From assembly GCF_013408145.1 (NCBI RefSeq), contig NZ_JACBZI010000001.1, positions 3,424,001 through 3,488,000 of the forward strand: 64,000 nt of DNA. The letters are read 5' to 3'. The notes beneath the pieces were generated by a model that saw only the letters and a program-made list of their open reading frames with translations, searched no databases and was not told the origin of the DNA. Numbering within the stretch: position 1 is the first letter of the stretch; every line of letters starts with the position of its first letter. Positions 20,179-28,464 of the stretch are shown here, one piece after another. Both the position numbers and the translations under genes were made by a program. The stretch is from Nocardioides marinus. Lineage in GTDB: Bacteria; Actinomycetota; Actinomycetes; Propionibacteriales; Nocardioidaceae.

Positions 20179-20224
20179 GTCTCGACGCCCGCTCGTCGCT
20201 GGCGCTCCTCGTTGCTCGACCACC
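20179..20224. repeat. Extragenic repeat family B, inverted single copy
   Basis: GGTCTCGACGCCCGCTCGTC ... GTTGCTCGACCACC is the reverse complement of copy b at 9379-9427 with a few changes. It lies between the convergent kinase and regulator genes. Confidence 0.75.
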
Positions 20225-20261
20225 CGGAGGGGCTCCGCCCGCAGGAGGCCGGGCCGGAGGA

Positions 20262-21245
20262 CTAGATCCAGCCGCGCTTGGCGGCCTCGACCCCCGCCTG
20301 GAAGCGTGACTCGGCGCCGAGCTCGGACATCAGGTCGGCCACCCGACGCCGCACGGTGCGCAGGCTGACCCCGAGCCGCCGGGCGATCTGCTCGTCCTGG
20401 GCACCGGCGGCGAGCTGCTGGAGCAGGAAGCCGCGCATGTCGCCGGCCCCGCGGCCGGAGGTGGACGTGAGCGGGGACGCCTTCTCCCACAGGCTCTCGA
20501 ACCACAGCGTCATCGCCTCGACCCACCCGCGCTGGCGCACCAACGACCGCGGCTCGTCGACGAAGCCGAGCGGCTCGGGGAGGATCACGTGGGTGGTGCC
20601 GATGATGAACATCCGCGTCGGCAGCTGGGGCAGCAGCCGGATCTCCTCACCGACGCTCGCCCGCAGGGCCAGGGTGTCCGCGGCCTCGTGCAGCGCACGC
20701 ACGGGGTAGATCGCCCGGGAGCGGCGGCCCTTCGCCACCTGCTCGCCCACGATCTGGGCCATCGCGTCCTCGCGCGGCTTGTGGAACTGGTCGGGCCGCA
20801 GCCACAGCAGGTCGCCCATGCTGCCGCGGATGAGGGAGGCCAGCAGCTCCACGGGCTGCCCGCCGCTGCTGATCTCCCCATCGACCGGCTGCACCTCGGC
20901 GAGCTCGCCGGCGGCGGGTCGCACGTTGCTCGCGGTGAGGTGGGGCAGCGCCCGCGCGACCGCCTCCAGCCGCCCGTGGGCGGCGGCCGCGGACTCCGCG
21001 CTGATCTCGACCATCCGCACCACCACCTCCGCGGGGGTCAGCACGAACAACCGGGAGTCCTCGACCCGCACGATGCCGCGCTCGACGAGCGGCGCGAGGT
21101 CGCGCAGCAGCTCCTCGGGGGTGCGCAGCACCGACGACGCGATCGACACCAGCTCGCGGCCGTTCTGCGAGACGACCTGGTGGTAGGCGCGGTCGGCGGT
21201 CTTGCCGAACCCCAGCGCGGTGATGACGGAGTCCGGGATGACCAT
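20262..21245 (-). CDS. Transcriptional regulator with TrmB-like N-terminus and LuxR-type HTH C-terminus
   Basis: 327 residues. The N-terminal ~75 residues resemble a TrmB/winged-helix domain (ALGFGKTADRAYHQVV, VLRTPEELLRDLAPLVERGIVRV); residues ~90-250 form a ligand-sensing segment of unknown specificity; residues ~270-320 are a LuxR-type helix-turn-helix (GAQDEQIARRLGVSLRTVRRRVADLMSELGAESRFQAGVEAAKRGWI). This architecture is common in Streptomyces and Nocardioides. On the minus strand TACCAT lies 6 nt before the ATG, so it is probably leaderless. Target genes are unknown; an inverted repeat upstream may be its own operator. Confidence 0.85.
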   Translation of the reverse strand: MVIPDSVITALGFGKTADRAYHQVVSQNGRELVSIASSVLRTPEELLRDLAPLVERGIVRVEDSRLFVLTPAEVVVRMVEISAESAAAAHGRLEAVARALPHLTASNVRPAAGELAEVQPVDGEISSGGQPVELLASLIRGSMGDLLWLRPDQFHKPREDAMAQIVGEQVAKGRRSRAIYPVRALHEAADTLALRASVGEEIRLLPQLPTRMFIIGTTHVILPEPLGFVDEPRSLVRQRGWVEAMTLWFESLWEKASPLTSTSGRGAGDMRGFLLQQLAAGAQDEQIARRLGVSLRTVRRRVADLMSELGAESRFQAGVEAAKRGWI

Positions 21246-21274
21246 CTCGCGATGGTACGACTCCTGACAGGATG

Positions 21275-21305
21275 GTGCCAGAGGCCTTTACCCTCCTTGT
21301 GGCAC
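21275..21305. promoter_or_regulatory. GTGCCA-N19-TGGCAC inverted repeat upstream of the TrmB/LuxR-type gene
   Basis: Perfect 6-nt arms 30-60 nt upstream of the regulator's start, overlapping where a -35 element should be. It is a candidate autoregulatory operator. Confidence 0.35.
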
Positions 21306-21541
21306 GCACCGGACAACCCCATGCTGGGTCGCGGTGGCACGGGCTCCGGTCCGTGCGGAGCGCCTTTCGTCGGGGGATGACGGCGCTCCGGACCACCTCG
21401 AGGGCGTCGGGGTCACCTACAGGGGATGGCTCCGACGCCCTCGCGCATCCCGCGGCCCACGCCGGGAGCACGGGCCCTCCACCGGTCCGGGCCGATGCGT
21501 CTCACACCCCCGCGAGATGGGCCGCCACCGCGCCCAGCGGG
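21306..21541. other. Intergenic stretch without recognised genes
   Basis: Most of the 359-nt gap between the regulator and lysS. Open frames here have poor codon bias and match nothing I recognise. No T-box specifier or antiterminator pairing was found. Confidence 0.5.
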
Positions 21542-21570
21542 TAGCGTGGCCGCGGCCCGGAGCGGGCCGC
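21542..21570 (+). promoter_or_regulatory. Probable lysS promoter -10 and leader hairpin
   Basis: TAGCGT (21542-21547) is a good -10 hexamer; 4 nt later GCGGCCC / GGGCCGC form a 7-bp hairpin (21552-21570). An AGGAG precedes the lysS ATG. Confidence 0.4.
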
Positions 21571-21604
21571 ATCCTTCCCGGACCACCAGCAGGAGCAGCA
21601 CCCC

Positions 21605-23353
21605 ATGTCACGAGGCGGTTCCGCCCGACCCAGCGGCAAGAGCACCGAGCCGACCGACTGGGTGACCCGCGCCGCCGACGACGCGATCCGGCACGCGGGC
21701 GGCCAGGAGGCGCTGACCGACGGCCTGCCCGAGGGCCGGGTCGTCACCTGCGCCTCCGGCGCCAGCCCGTCCGGCCCGATCCACCTGGGCAACCTGCGCG
21801 AGTTCCTCACCCCGCACCTCGTCGCCGAGGAGCTGTGCCGCCGCGGGGTGGCCGTGCGCCACCTGCACTCCTGGGACGACTTCGACCGCTTCCGCAAGGT
21901 GCCGGCCGGGGTCCCCGCGTCCTGGGCCGAGCACATCGGACGCCCGCTCTCCGCCGTACCCGACCCGTGGGAGTGCCACGACTCCTGGGCCGAGCACTTC
22001 AAGGCCCCCCTGCGCGCCGCGCTGGTCGAGCTCGGCGTCGAGATGGTCGAGGTCTCCCAGACCGAGCAGTACCTCGCCGGCGCCTACACCGAGCAGGTCC
22101 TGCACGCGATCCGCAACCGCGACGTCATCGAGGACGTGCTGGCCAAGCACCGCACCAAGAAGGCCGAGCCCGCCGCCGAGTCCGAGCAGGAGGCCGCCGC
22201 GCTGGCCGACTCCGTCGCCGACGAGGACGACGCCCTCACCGACGCCGGCTCGCTCGCGCGCTTCCCCTACAAGCCCTACTGCCGCACCTGCGGGCGCGAC
22301 ACCGTCGAGCTGACGTCGTACGACGACGAGACCACGGACCTCGCCTACACCTGCTCCTCGTGCGGCGACTCCCACGTCACCAACGTCGCGACGCAGGCCG
22401 AGGGCAAGCTGGTGTGGAAGGTCGACTGGCCGATGCGCTGGGCCTACGAGGGCGTCGACTTCGAGCCCGGCGGGCTCGACCACTCCACGCCCGGCTCGTC
22501 CTACACCGTCGGCAAGGAGCTGGTGAAGCGGGTCTTCGACTTCCGCGCACCCTCCTACGTCGCCTACGCCTTCGTCGGCTTCGCCGGCATGCAGAAGATG
22601 TCCTCCTCCTCCGGGGGCGTCCCCACCGCGAGCGACGCGCTGCGCATCCTCGAGGCGCCGATCCTGCGCTGGCTCTACGCCCGCCGCCAGCCCAAGCAGG
22701 CCTTCGACATCGACTTCGGTCCCGAGGTCGTGCGCCTGTACGACGAGTGGGACTCCCTGACCCGCAAGGCCGAGAACCCCGACAAGCGCGACGCCCAGGT
22801 GCTGGCCTACGAGCGCGCGGTCTCGACCGCGGCGGCCGGCACCCTGCCGCGACCGAAGGTCGTCGTGCCGTTCCGCCTGCTCAGCTCGGTCGCCGACGTC
22901 ACCGCCGGCTCCGCGGAGCTGATCAGCAGGATCATCGGCGACGTCGGCCACGCCCACGACTCGGTCGAGGACCTCGAGCCGCGGCTGGGCCGCGCGATGA
23001 CGTGGATGTCGGAGTACGTCCCCGCCGAGGACCGCACCACCGTCCGCGAGAGCAAGGACGCCGAGCGACTGGCGTCGTTGAGCGAGGACGAGGAGCTGTG
23101 GCTGCGCCAGCTGCTCGACCGGCTCCCCGACCGGCTCGAGCTCGAGGAGACCACCGCCCTGATCTACGGCGTCCCCAAGCTCGCCCGCGGCATGGGCCTG
23201 GACGACCCGCCGACCGAGGAGGTCAAGGCCGACCAGAAGGCGTTCTTCGGCCTGCTCTACCACCTGCTCGTCGACGCCGAGCGCGGCCCGCGGCTGCCCA
23301 CGCTGTTCCTGGCGCTGGGTGCCGACAAGGTCCGCGCGCTGCTGACCCCGTAG
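21605..23353 (+). CDS. lysS: Lysine--tRNA ligase, class I (archaeal type)
   Basis: 582-residue class I LysRS, unrelated to the class II enzyme of most bacteria. Rossmann-fold signatures are present: ASPSGPIHLGNLRE (HIGH equivalent) and KMSSSSG at about residue 331 (KMSKS equivalent, leading Lys kept). CRTCGRD and CSSCGD form a zinc-binding pair near residues 225-260, and an Ala/Glu-rich insert lies before it. Class I LysRS is known from some actinobacteria, where it may be the only copy or accompany a class II enzyme. AGGAG precedes the ATG. Confidence 0.95.
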   Translation: MSRGGSARPSGKSTEPTDWVTRAADDAIRHAGGQEALTDGLPEGRVVTCASGASPSGPIHLGNLREFLTPHLVAEELCRRGVAVRHLHSWDDFDRFRKVPAGVPASWAEHIGRPLSAVPDPWECHDSWAEHFKAPLRAALVELGVEMVEVSQTEQYLAGAYTEQVLHAIRNRDVIEDVLAKHRTKKAEPAAESEQEAAALADSVADEDDALTDAGSLARFPYKPYCRTCGRDTVELTSYDDETTDLAYTCSSCGDSHVTNVATQAEGKLVWKVDWPMRWAYEGVDFEPGGLDHSTPGSSYTVGKELVKRVFDFRAPSYVAYAFVGFAGMQKMSSSSGGVPTASDALRILEAPILRWLYARRQPKQAFDIDFGPEVVRLYDEWDSLTRKAENPDKRDAQVLAYERAVSTAAAGTLPRPKVVVPFRLLSSVADVTAGSAELISRIIGDVGHAHDSVEDLEPRLGRAMTWMSEYVPAEDRTTVRESKDAERLASLSEDEELWLRQLLDRLPDRLELEETTALIYGVPKLARGMGLDDPPTEEVKADQKAFFGLLYHLLVDAERGPRLPTLFLALGADKVRALLTP

Positions 23354-23361
23354 GCGTCACC

Positions 23362-23401
23362 GGGTCTCGAGGCTCGCTCCGCGCGACGAGCCACGAGACC
23401 C
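23362..23401. terminator. Bidirectional hairpin between lysS and the YeiH-type gene
   Basis: GGGTCTCGAGGCTCG (23362-23376) pairs with CGAGCCACGAGACCC (23387-23401) with one mismatch. Placed 9 nt from each converging stop codon, so it probably ends both transcripts. The ends resemble families A and B (TCTCGA/CGAGACC). Confidence 0.6.
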
Positions 23402-23409
23402 CCGCACCC

Positions 23410-24447
23410 TCACAGGGCCAGCACCACCGGCGCCCCGAGCAGCACCACCAGCCCGGTCGAGCACGCGGCGAGCGCGAGCCCGCGCCCGCCGACCGCGCCG
23501 AGCACCCGCGGCCGCAGCGCGCAGCCCAGGGCGGCCATCGCGACCGCGAGAGTGACGTCCTGCACCAGGCCCGCGAGCGCCAGCAGGCCCTCGGGCAGCG
23601 GCACCCACGTCCGCACCACCGCCAGCAGCACGAACACCACCACGAAGCCGGGGACGACCGGCGCCCGCTCCCCCGCCGCCGCACCCGCCGACCGCGCCCG
23701 CCACCCGAGCACCGCGACGACCGGTGCGAGCAGCAGTACCCGGCCGAGCTTGACCAGCACGGCCAGGGAGAGCGCCGTCCCGCCGCCCGCGAGCCCACCG
23801 GCGACGACGACCTGGCCCACCTCGTGGGTGCTGGCCCCCGACCAGGCGCCCGCCGCCACCGGGTCCAGGCCGGCCAGCAGCGCGAGGACCGGCAGCCCCA
23901 CCATCACGACGCTGCCGCACAGCACCACGAGGGAGACCGCCGCGGCCGTGTCGGCGTCCCGGCTGCGGCGTACGCCGGCGACGGCCGCGACCGCAGCCGC
24001 CCCGCAGATCGAGAACCCGGCCGCCACGAGCACGACGAGCTCCCCGCGCAGCCCGAGGACACGCCCCAGGGCCAGCGTCCCGGCGATCCCCCCGGTCACC
24101 ACCAGCAGCACGACGGCGAGCACCGGCCAGCCCAGCGCCAGCACCTCGGTCAGCGCCACCTGCAGCCCCAGGAGGGCGACGCCGATGCGCAGCACGCGAC
24201 GCGAGGCGACGTGCAGGCCCGGCGCGACGAGCGCACCCCGCCGGCCCTCCAGCGCCCCCGAGACGGCGACCACAGCGCCGAGCAGCACGGCGACCAGCGT
24301 GGTCGGGACGCCCGGCACCAGCGTGTGCACCACCACCGCCACCAGCCCGAGCCCGGCGGCCAGCGACAGTCCGGCCCGCACGCCGGGCGGCACCGGCGGG
24401 GCCTGGTTGCCGGCCGTTCCGGGGCGGACGGCGAGATCGGTGGGCAT
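23410..24447 (-). CDS. YeiH-type putative sulfate exporter family transporter
   Basis: 345 residues with about ten membrane helices, Pfam Cons_hypoth698/YeiH type. Characteristic parts: RVLRIGVALLGLQVALTEVLALG, AAGFSICGAAAVAAV and GASTHEVGQVVVAGG (the His-containing family block). Members are linked to sulfite or sulfonate metabolism in some bacteria; transport has not been proven here. It faces a divergent LysR gene with a shared operator-like sequence, the same pairing as yeiE-yeiH in E. coli. Confidence 0.85.
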   Translation of the reverse strand: MPTDLAVRPGTAGNQAPPVPPGVRAGLSLAAGLGLVAVVVHTLVPGVPTTLVAVLLGAVVAVSGALEGRRGALVAPGLHVASRRVLRIGVALLGLQVALTEVLALGWPVLAVVLLVVTGGIAGTLALGRVLGLRGELVVLVAAGFSICGAAAVAAVAGVRRSRDADTAAAVSLVVLCGSVVMVGLPVLALLAGLDPVAAGAWSGASTHEVGQVVVAGGLAGGGTALSLAVLVKLGRVLLLAPVVAVLGWRARSAGAAAGERAPVVPGFVVVFVLLAVVRTWVPLPEGLLALAGLVQDVTLAVAMAALGCALRPRVLGAVGGRGLALAACSTGLVVLLGAPVVLAL

Positions 24448-24503
24448 GGCACCAAGCCTGGGCGGTGACGCGCCCCGCGACTAGACGGCTCCTGCGCTCC
24501 GGT

Positions 24504-24543
24504 CCATGCCTGACAGACATGGGAACCCCGCCACCCATACGCT
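24504..24543. promoter_or_regulatory. LysR-type operator and leaderless promoter
   Basis: CCATG (24504-24508) and CATGG (24518-24522) face each other with a T-N11-A type centre, in the gap between the YeiH-type and LysR genes. TACGCT (24538-24543) lies 6 nt before the LysR ATG. Confidence 0.5.
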
Positions 24544-24549
24544 GTGCGC

Positions 24550-25476
24550 ATGAATGATCGCCCCGACCTGGTCGCCCTCGACCTGCTGGTGCGGGTCGCG
24601 GCCGGCGGGTCGGTGGGCGCGGCCGCGCGAGACCTCGGCACCACGCAGCCGCACGCGAGCCGGCTGCTCTCCCGCCTCGAGCGCCAGCTGGGCCTGCAGC
24701 TGCTCGAGCGCAGCCCCGCCGGCTCGCGGGTCACCTCCGAGGGCGAGGTCGTGGTCGCGTGGGCCCGGCAGGCGCTGGAGGCGGTCGACCGGGTGAGCAC
24801 GGGCGCGCGCTCCCTGGCCGCCGAGCGGGCCGCCCGGCTGCGTGTGGTCGCGAGCCTCACCATCGCCGAGCAGCTGGCACCGGCGTGGATCGCGCGGTTC
24901 CGCCGCGAGCAGCCGGGCCATCAGGTGCGGCTCGAGGTCGCCAACAGCGAGCAGGTCCTGGAGCGGGTGCTGAGCGGCGAGGTCCCCCTGGGCTTCGTGG
25001 AGTCGCCCTCGGTGCCGCAGGAGGTCTCGGTCGCCGCGGTGGGCCTGGACCGCCTCGTGGTCGTGGTCGCCCCGGAGCACCCGTGGGCCCGGCGTACCAC
25101 CCCGCTCTCCCCGGCCGAGCTGGCCGACGCCGAGCTGGTGCTGCGGGAGGAGGGCTCGGGGACCCGCCGCACCCTGGCCCGGGCCCTGACCCGTGCCGGC
25201 GCACCGCTGGGCGGCCACCACCTCGAGCTGGCCAGCACCGCCGCCGTCCGCGCGGCCGCGCTGCAGGGCGACCTCCCGGCCGTGCTGAGCGAGCTGGGCG
25301 TCGCCGACCAGCTGGCCACCGGCGCCCTGGTCGAGGTGCCGGTGGCCGGGCTGGACCTCGCCCGCACCCTGCGCGCGGTGTGGCTGCCCAGCCGGCGCCC
25401 GGTCGGCGACGCGGCGCGGCTGCTGCGGATCGCCCGCGCCTCCCACGAGACCACCCGGGACGAGCCGAGGGCGTAG
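24550..25476 (+). CDS. LysR-family transcriptional regulator
   Basis: 308 residues. Winged HTH at positions ~5-62 (ALDLLVRVAAGGSVGAAARDLGTTQPHASRLLSRLERQLG) and a substrate-binding-like effector domain from ~90. It is divergent from the YeiH-type transporter and probably controls it. ATG 24550 is 6 nt after a TACGCT hexamer, so it is likely leaderless. The effector is not predictable; sulfur compounds are a guess from YeiE homology of position. Confidence 0.88.
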   Translation: MNDRPDLVALDLLVRVAAGGSVGAAARDLGTTQPHASRLLSRLERQLGLQLLERSPAGSRVTSEGEVVVAWARQALEAVDRVSTGARSLAAERAARLRVVASLTIAEQLAPAWIARFRREQPGHQVRLEVANSEQVLERVLSGEVPLGFVESPSVPQEVSVAAVGLDRLVVVVAPEHPWARRTTPLSPAELADAELVLREEGSGTRRTLARALTRAGAPLGGHHLELASTAAVRAAALQGDLPAVLSELGVADQLATGALVEVPVAGLDLARTLRAVWLPSRRPVGDAARLLRIARASHETTRDEPRA

Positions 25477-25508
25477 CCAGCCGCCGCCGGGAGGAGCACG
25501 ATGGCGCC

Positions 25509-26270
25509 ATGAGCACCGACGAGGCACCGGCCCCCCTGACGGCGTTGCGCGAGGACTGGGAGCGGCTGCTGTGCGTGGTCGCCCACCCCGACGACCTGGA
25601 GTTCGGCGCAGCCGCCGCGGTGGCCCGCTGGACCGGTCAGGGCAAGCAGGTCGTCTACTGCATGGTCACCAGCGGCGAGGCGGGCATCGACGCGATGTCG
25701 CCGGAGGAGTGCCGCCCGGTCCGGGAGGCCGAGCAGGTGGAGTCGGCGCGGGTCGTCGGGGTCGACACCGTCGACTTCCTCGGGCTGCCCGACGGCGTCC
25801 TGGAGTACGGCGTGCCCCTGCGGCGCGCGATCGCCGGGGCCGTGCGACGCCACCGCCCCGACGTGGTGCTCACCGGCAACTTCCGCGACACCTGGGGCGG
25901 GGCCAACCTCAACCAGGCCGACCACATCGCCGTGGGGCGGGCGGTCCTCGACGCCGTCCGCGACGCCGGCAACCGCTGGGTGTTCACCGAGCAGCTGGCC
26001 GAGGGCGGTGGGTCGCTGGAGCGGTGGGACGGCGTCGGTGAGGTGTGGGCCTTCGGGTCACCGCAGTCCACGCACGCCGTCGACACCACGGACACCTTCG
26101 ATGCCGGTGTGGCCTCGCTCGAGGCGCACCGCGCCTACATCGACGGCCTGGGCTGGGAGCACTTCGACCCCCGCGAGTTCCTCGAGGGGATGGCCCGGGC
26201 GACCGGGCAGCGGCTGGGGTGCGCGTTCGCCGCGCCGTTCGAGGTGTTCGCGATGGGCTGGGGCGAGTAG
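25509..26270 (+). CDS. PIG-L family zinc deacetylase
   Basis: 253 residues with the AHPDDLEFG zinc motif at residues 25-29 and the later HIAVGRAV His block, as in LmbE/MshB-type N-acetylglucosaminyl deacetylases. NFRDTWGGANLNQADH is the conserved central segment. The substrate (mycothiol precursor, sugar or drug conjugate) is undecided; it is shorter than typical MshB. It follows the LysR gene by 32 nt. The start context CACGATGGCGCCATGAGC is shared with the DUF3151 gene at 26712. Confidence 0.87.
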   Translation: MSTDEAPAPLTALREDWERLLCVVAHPDDLEFGAAAAVARWTGQGKQVVYCMVTSGEAGIDAMSPEECRPVREAEQVESARVVGVDTVDFLGLPDGVLEYGVPLRRAIAGAVRRHRPDVVLTGNFRDTWGGANLNQADHIAVGRAVLDAVRDAGNRWVFTEQLAEGGGSLERWDGVGEVWAFGSPQSTHAVDTTDTFDAGVASLEAHRAYIDGLGWEHFDPREFLEGMARATGQRLGCAFAAPFEVFAMGWGE

Positions 26271-26286
26271 CCCCAGCCCACGGGGC

Positions 26287-26712
26287 TCAGCCGAGGTCGG
26301 TCAGCAGCTGGTCGTACGCCGTGGGGCTGGAGTCGCGCAGGAAGGTCGAGCAGCGCTCCCACTCGTCGTCCTCGCCGATGCTGCGGGCAGCCAGAGCCAG
26401 CAGCGCCAGGCACATGAGGAACCCGCGGTTGGGCTCGTGCTCCCACGGCACCGGCCCGTGGCCCTTCCAGCCGCTGCGGCGCAGCATGTCCAGGGAGCGG
26501 TGGTAGCCGACGCGGGCGTAGGCGTAGATCGTCACGGGGTCGGCCTGCTGCTCGGCGGCCGCGCCGGCGAGCGCCGCCCAGGCGAACGGTGAGGCGGGGA
26601 ACTGCCGCGCCACCGCGTGCCGCTCCTGGCCCTCGGCCAGCGCGGCGGCGGCCGGGTCCTCGGGGAGGTGGGTGGGGGGCGGGCCCGCCATCAGGTCCTG
26701 TCCGATGCTCAT
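26287..26712 (-). CDS. DUF3151 family protein
   Basis: 141 residues. The DUF3151 pattern is clear: PEDPAAAALAEG, RFPASPFAWAALAG-like QFPASPFAWAALAG, YAYARVGYHRSLDMLRRSGWKGHGPVPWEHEPNRGFL. It is an actinobacterial family of unknown function, often found near fba as here. ATG 26712 is preferred over 26721 because a CACGAT hexamer lies 7 nt before it. Confidence 0.85.
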   Translation of the reverse strand: MSIGQDLMAGPPPTHLPEDPAAAALAEGQERHAVARQFPASPFAWAALAGAAAEQQADPVTIYAYARVGYHRSLDMLRRSGWKGHGPVPWEHEPNRGFLMCLALLALAARSIGEDDEWERCSTFLRDSSPTAYDQLLTDLG

Positions 26713-26749
26713 GGTCGCCATCGTGCCAGGCCGACCTGAGCCTCGACGC

Positions 26750-26797
26750 AGTCGTGCCCCCCAGCGGGCGCCATGGCGCGCGCTGGGGGGCACGACT
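26750..26797. terminator. 23-bp near-perfect hairpin after fba
   Basis: 26750-26772 pairs with 26775-26797 with a single mismatch around a 2-nt centre; the arms start AGTCGTGCCCCCCAGCG. It lies between the fba stop and the DUF3151 promoter and would separate the two transcripts. Its length is unusual for an intrinsic terminator. Confidence 0.65.
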
Positions 26798-26822
26798 CGG
26801 TGCTGCGGTGCCGTGGGGGCGC

Positions 26823-27854
26823 TCAGCCCAGCGAGCGACCCGCCGAGCGGAGGTGCTCACAGGCCTCGACCACGCGGGCGGCCATGCCGGCCTCGGCCGC
26901 CTTGCCCCAGGCGCGCGGGTCGTAGGCCTTCTTGTTGCCGACCTCGCCGTCGACCTTCAGCACGCCGTCGTAGTTGTTGAACATGTGCGCGGCCACGGGC
27001 CGGGTGAAGGCGTACTGGGTGTCGGTGTCGACGTTCATCTTCACCACGCCGTAGTCGACGGCGTCGGAGATCTCCTGGGCCGTCGAGCCCGAGCCGCCGT
27101 GGAAGACCAGGTGGAAGGGCTTGGAGCCGGCCTCGAGACCGAACTCGCCGACCACGGCCTCCTGGGCCGCCTTCAGCACCTCCGGACGCAGCTTGACGTT
27201 GCCCGGCTTGTAGACGCCGTGGACGTTGCCGAAGGTCAGCGCGGTCATGTAGTAGCCGCGCTCGCCGTAGCCGAGCGCCTTGGCGGTGGCGATCGCGTCC
27301 TCGGGGGTGGAGTAGAGCTTCTCGTTGATCTCGTTCTCGACGCCGTCCTCCTCGCCGCCGACCACGCCGACCTCGATCTCGAGGATGATCTTGGCGGCGA
27401 TGCACTTCTCGAGCAGCTCGCCGGCGATGGTGAGGTTCTCCTCCAGCGGCACCGCCGAGCCGTCCCACATGTGCGACTGGAACAGCGGCGCCTCGCCGCG
27501 CTTGACCCGCTCCGCGGAGAGGTCGAGCAGCGGGCGGACGAAGCCGTCGAGCTTGTCCTTGGGGCAGTGGTCGGTGTGCAGCGCGATGTTGACCGGGTAG
27601 TTCTTCGCGACCTCGGCGGCGTACGCCGCGAACGCGACGGACCCGGTCACCATGTCCTTGCGGGTGGGGCCGGAGAGGTACTCGGCGCCGCCGGTCGAGA
27701 CCTGGATGATCCCGTCCGAGCCTGCGTCGGCGAAGCCCTGCAGCGCCGCGTTGAGGGTCTGGCTGGACGAGACGTTGATCGCGGGGAAGGCGTAGGCACC
27801 GGCCTTCGCGGCGTCCAGCATCTCGGCGTACTTCTCAGGGGTGGCGATGGGCAC
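26823..27854 (-). CDS. fba: Class II fructose-bisphosphate aldolase
   Basis: 343-residue zinc aldolase of glycolysis and gluconeogenesis. Seen: YAFPAINVSSSQTLNAALQ, ALHTDHCP (catalytic Asp and zinc His), EIEVGVVGGEEDGV, TFGNVHGVYKPGNVKL (zinc His), FHGGSGS (zinc His and phosphate loop) and KMNVDTDTQ. Length fits the FbaA type. No Shine-Dalgarno check was decisive; ATG 27854 aligns with homologues (MPIATPEKYAEML). Confidence 0.97.
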   Translation of the reverse strand: MPIATPEKYAEMLDAAKAGAYAFPAINVSSSQTLNAALQGFADAGSDGIIQVSTGGAEYLSGPTRKDMVTGSVAFAAYAAEVAKNYPVNIALHTDHCPKDKLDGFVRPLLDLSAERVKRGEAPLFQSHMWDGSAVPLEENLTIAGELLEKCIAAKIILEIEVGVVGGEEDGVENEINEKLYSTPEDAIATAKALGYGERGYYMTALTFGNVHGVYKPGNVKLRPEVLKAAQEAVVGEFGLEAGSKPFHLVFHGGSGSTAQEISDAVDYGVVKMNVDTDTQYAFTRPVAAHMFNNYDGVLKVDGEVGNKKAYDPRAWGKAAEAGMAARVVEACEHLRSAGRSLG

Positions 27855-27906
27855 GTGGCGCTCCTCGGGTGGGGTCAGACGTCACTCACCCTAGTAGGAA
27901 GGGTCC

Positions 27907-28413
27907 GTGGTCTCGATGGGTCGTCCGTCCCTTTCCCTGCGCCTGCCCCGGTCGCTGCACACCTCGGGCCGGGGCTCGACGTCGCCCCGCTCGGCCGACG
28001 AGGCGTGGGCGGTGCTCGCGGGTGCCGGCCCCGGCCGGCACTGGTACGCCGATGCCGCCCCGTTCGTGGTGCGCGGGGCGCTCGACCGGCTGGCCCTCGG
28101 CGGTGGTCGCCGCTGGCCGGTCCCCTACGGGCCGCTGCTGCGGGCCGGTGACCGAGCCGGCTTCTGGCGGGTCCTGGCCGCCGGCCCGACCACGACCGGG
28201 CACCGGCTGGTGCTGGAGGCCGCGGTGCGGGCTCCCGGCCGGGTGCGGCTCGAGCTCCGTGTCGACGGACGCCCGGACGGCTGCGCGGTCGACCTGCAGA
28301 TCACCTTCGAGCCCGAGGGACTGCTCGGGACCGCCTACCTGCTGGCCGACGTCGGCGCCCGCGAGGTCGTGACGACGCTCGTCGATGCCCGGATCCGCGC
28401 CGACCTCTCCTAG
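27907..28413 (+). CDS. DUF2867 (SRPBCC-like) family protein
   Basis: 168 residues. The central part (DRAGFWRVLAAGPTTTGHRLVLEAAVRAPGRVRLELRV) matches DUF2867, a domain also found fused to SDR dehydrogenases. Ligand and role are unknown. AGGAAGGG precedes the GTG; an internal ATG at codon 4 is an alternative. Divergent from fba with a short shared promoter region. Confidence 0.7.
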   Translation: MVSMGRPSLSLRLPRSLHTSGRGSTSPRSADEAWAVLAGAGPGRHWYADAAPFVVRGALDRLALGGGRRWPVPYGPLLRAGDRAGFWRVLAAGPTTTGHRLVLEAAVRAPGRVRLELRVDGRPDGCAVDLQITFEPEGLLGTAYLLADVGAREVVTTLVDARIRADLS

Positions 28414-28464
28414 CATCCACGGCGCCTGCGCCCCGCCGGGGCGCCCCTTCCGAGGAAGTCCATC

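Noticed and set aside
21272..21544. 90-residue plus-strand frame
   Set aside because: Starts within a palindromic regulatory region, has no ribosome-binding site and no recognisable family.
21246..21604. T-box or other riboswitch ahead of lysS
   Set aside because: No T-box consensus or specifier loop was found, and class I LysRS genes are not usual T-box targets. Only a short hairpin and promoter-like hexamer are seen.
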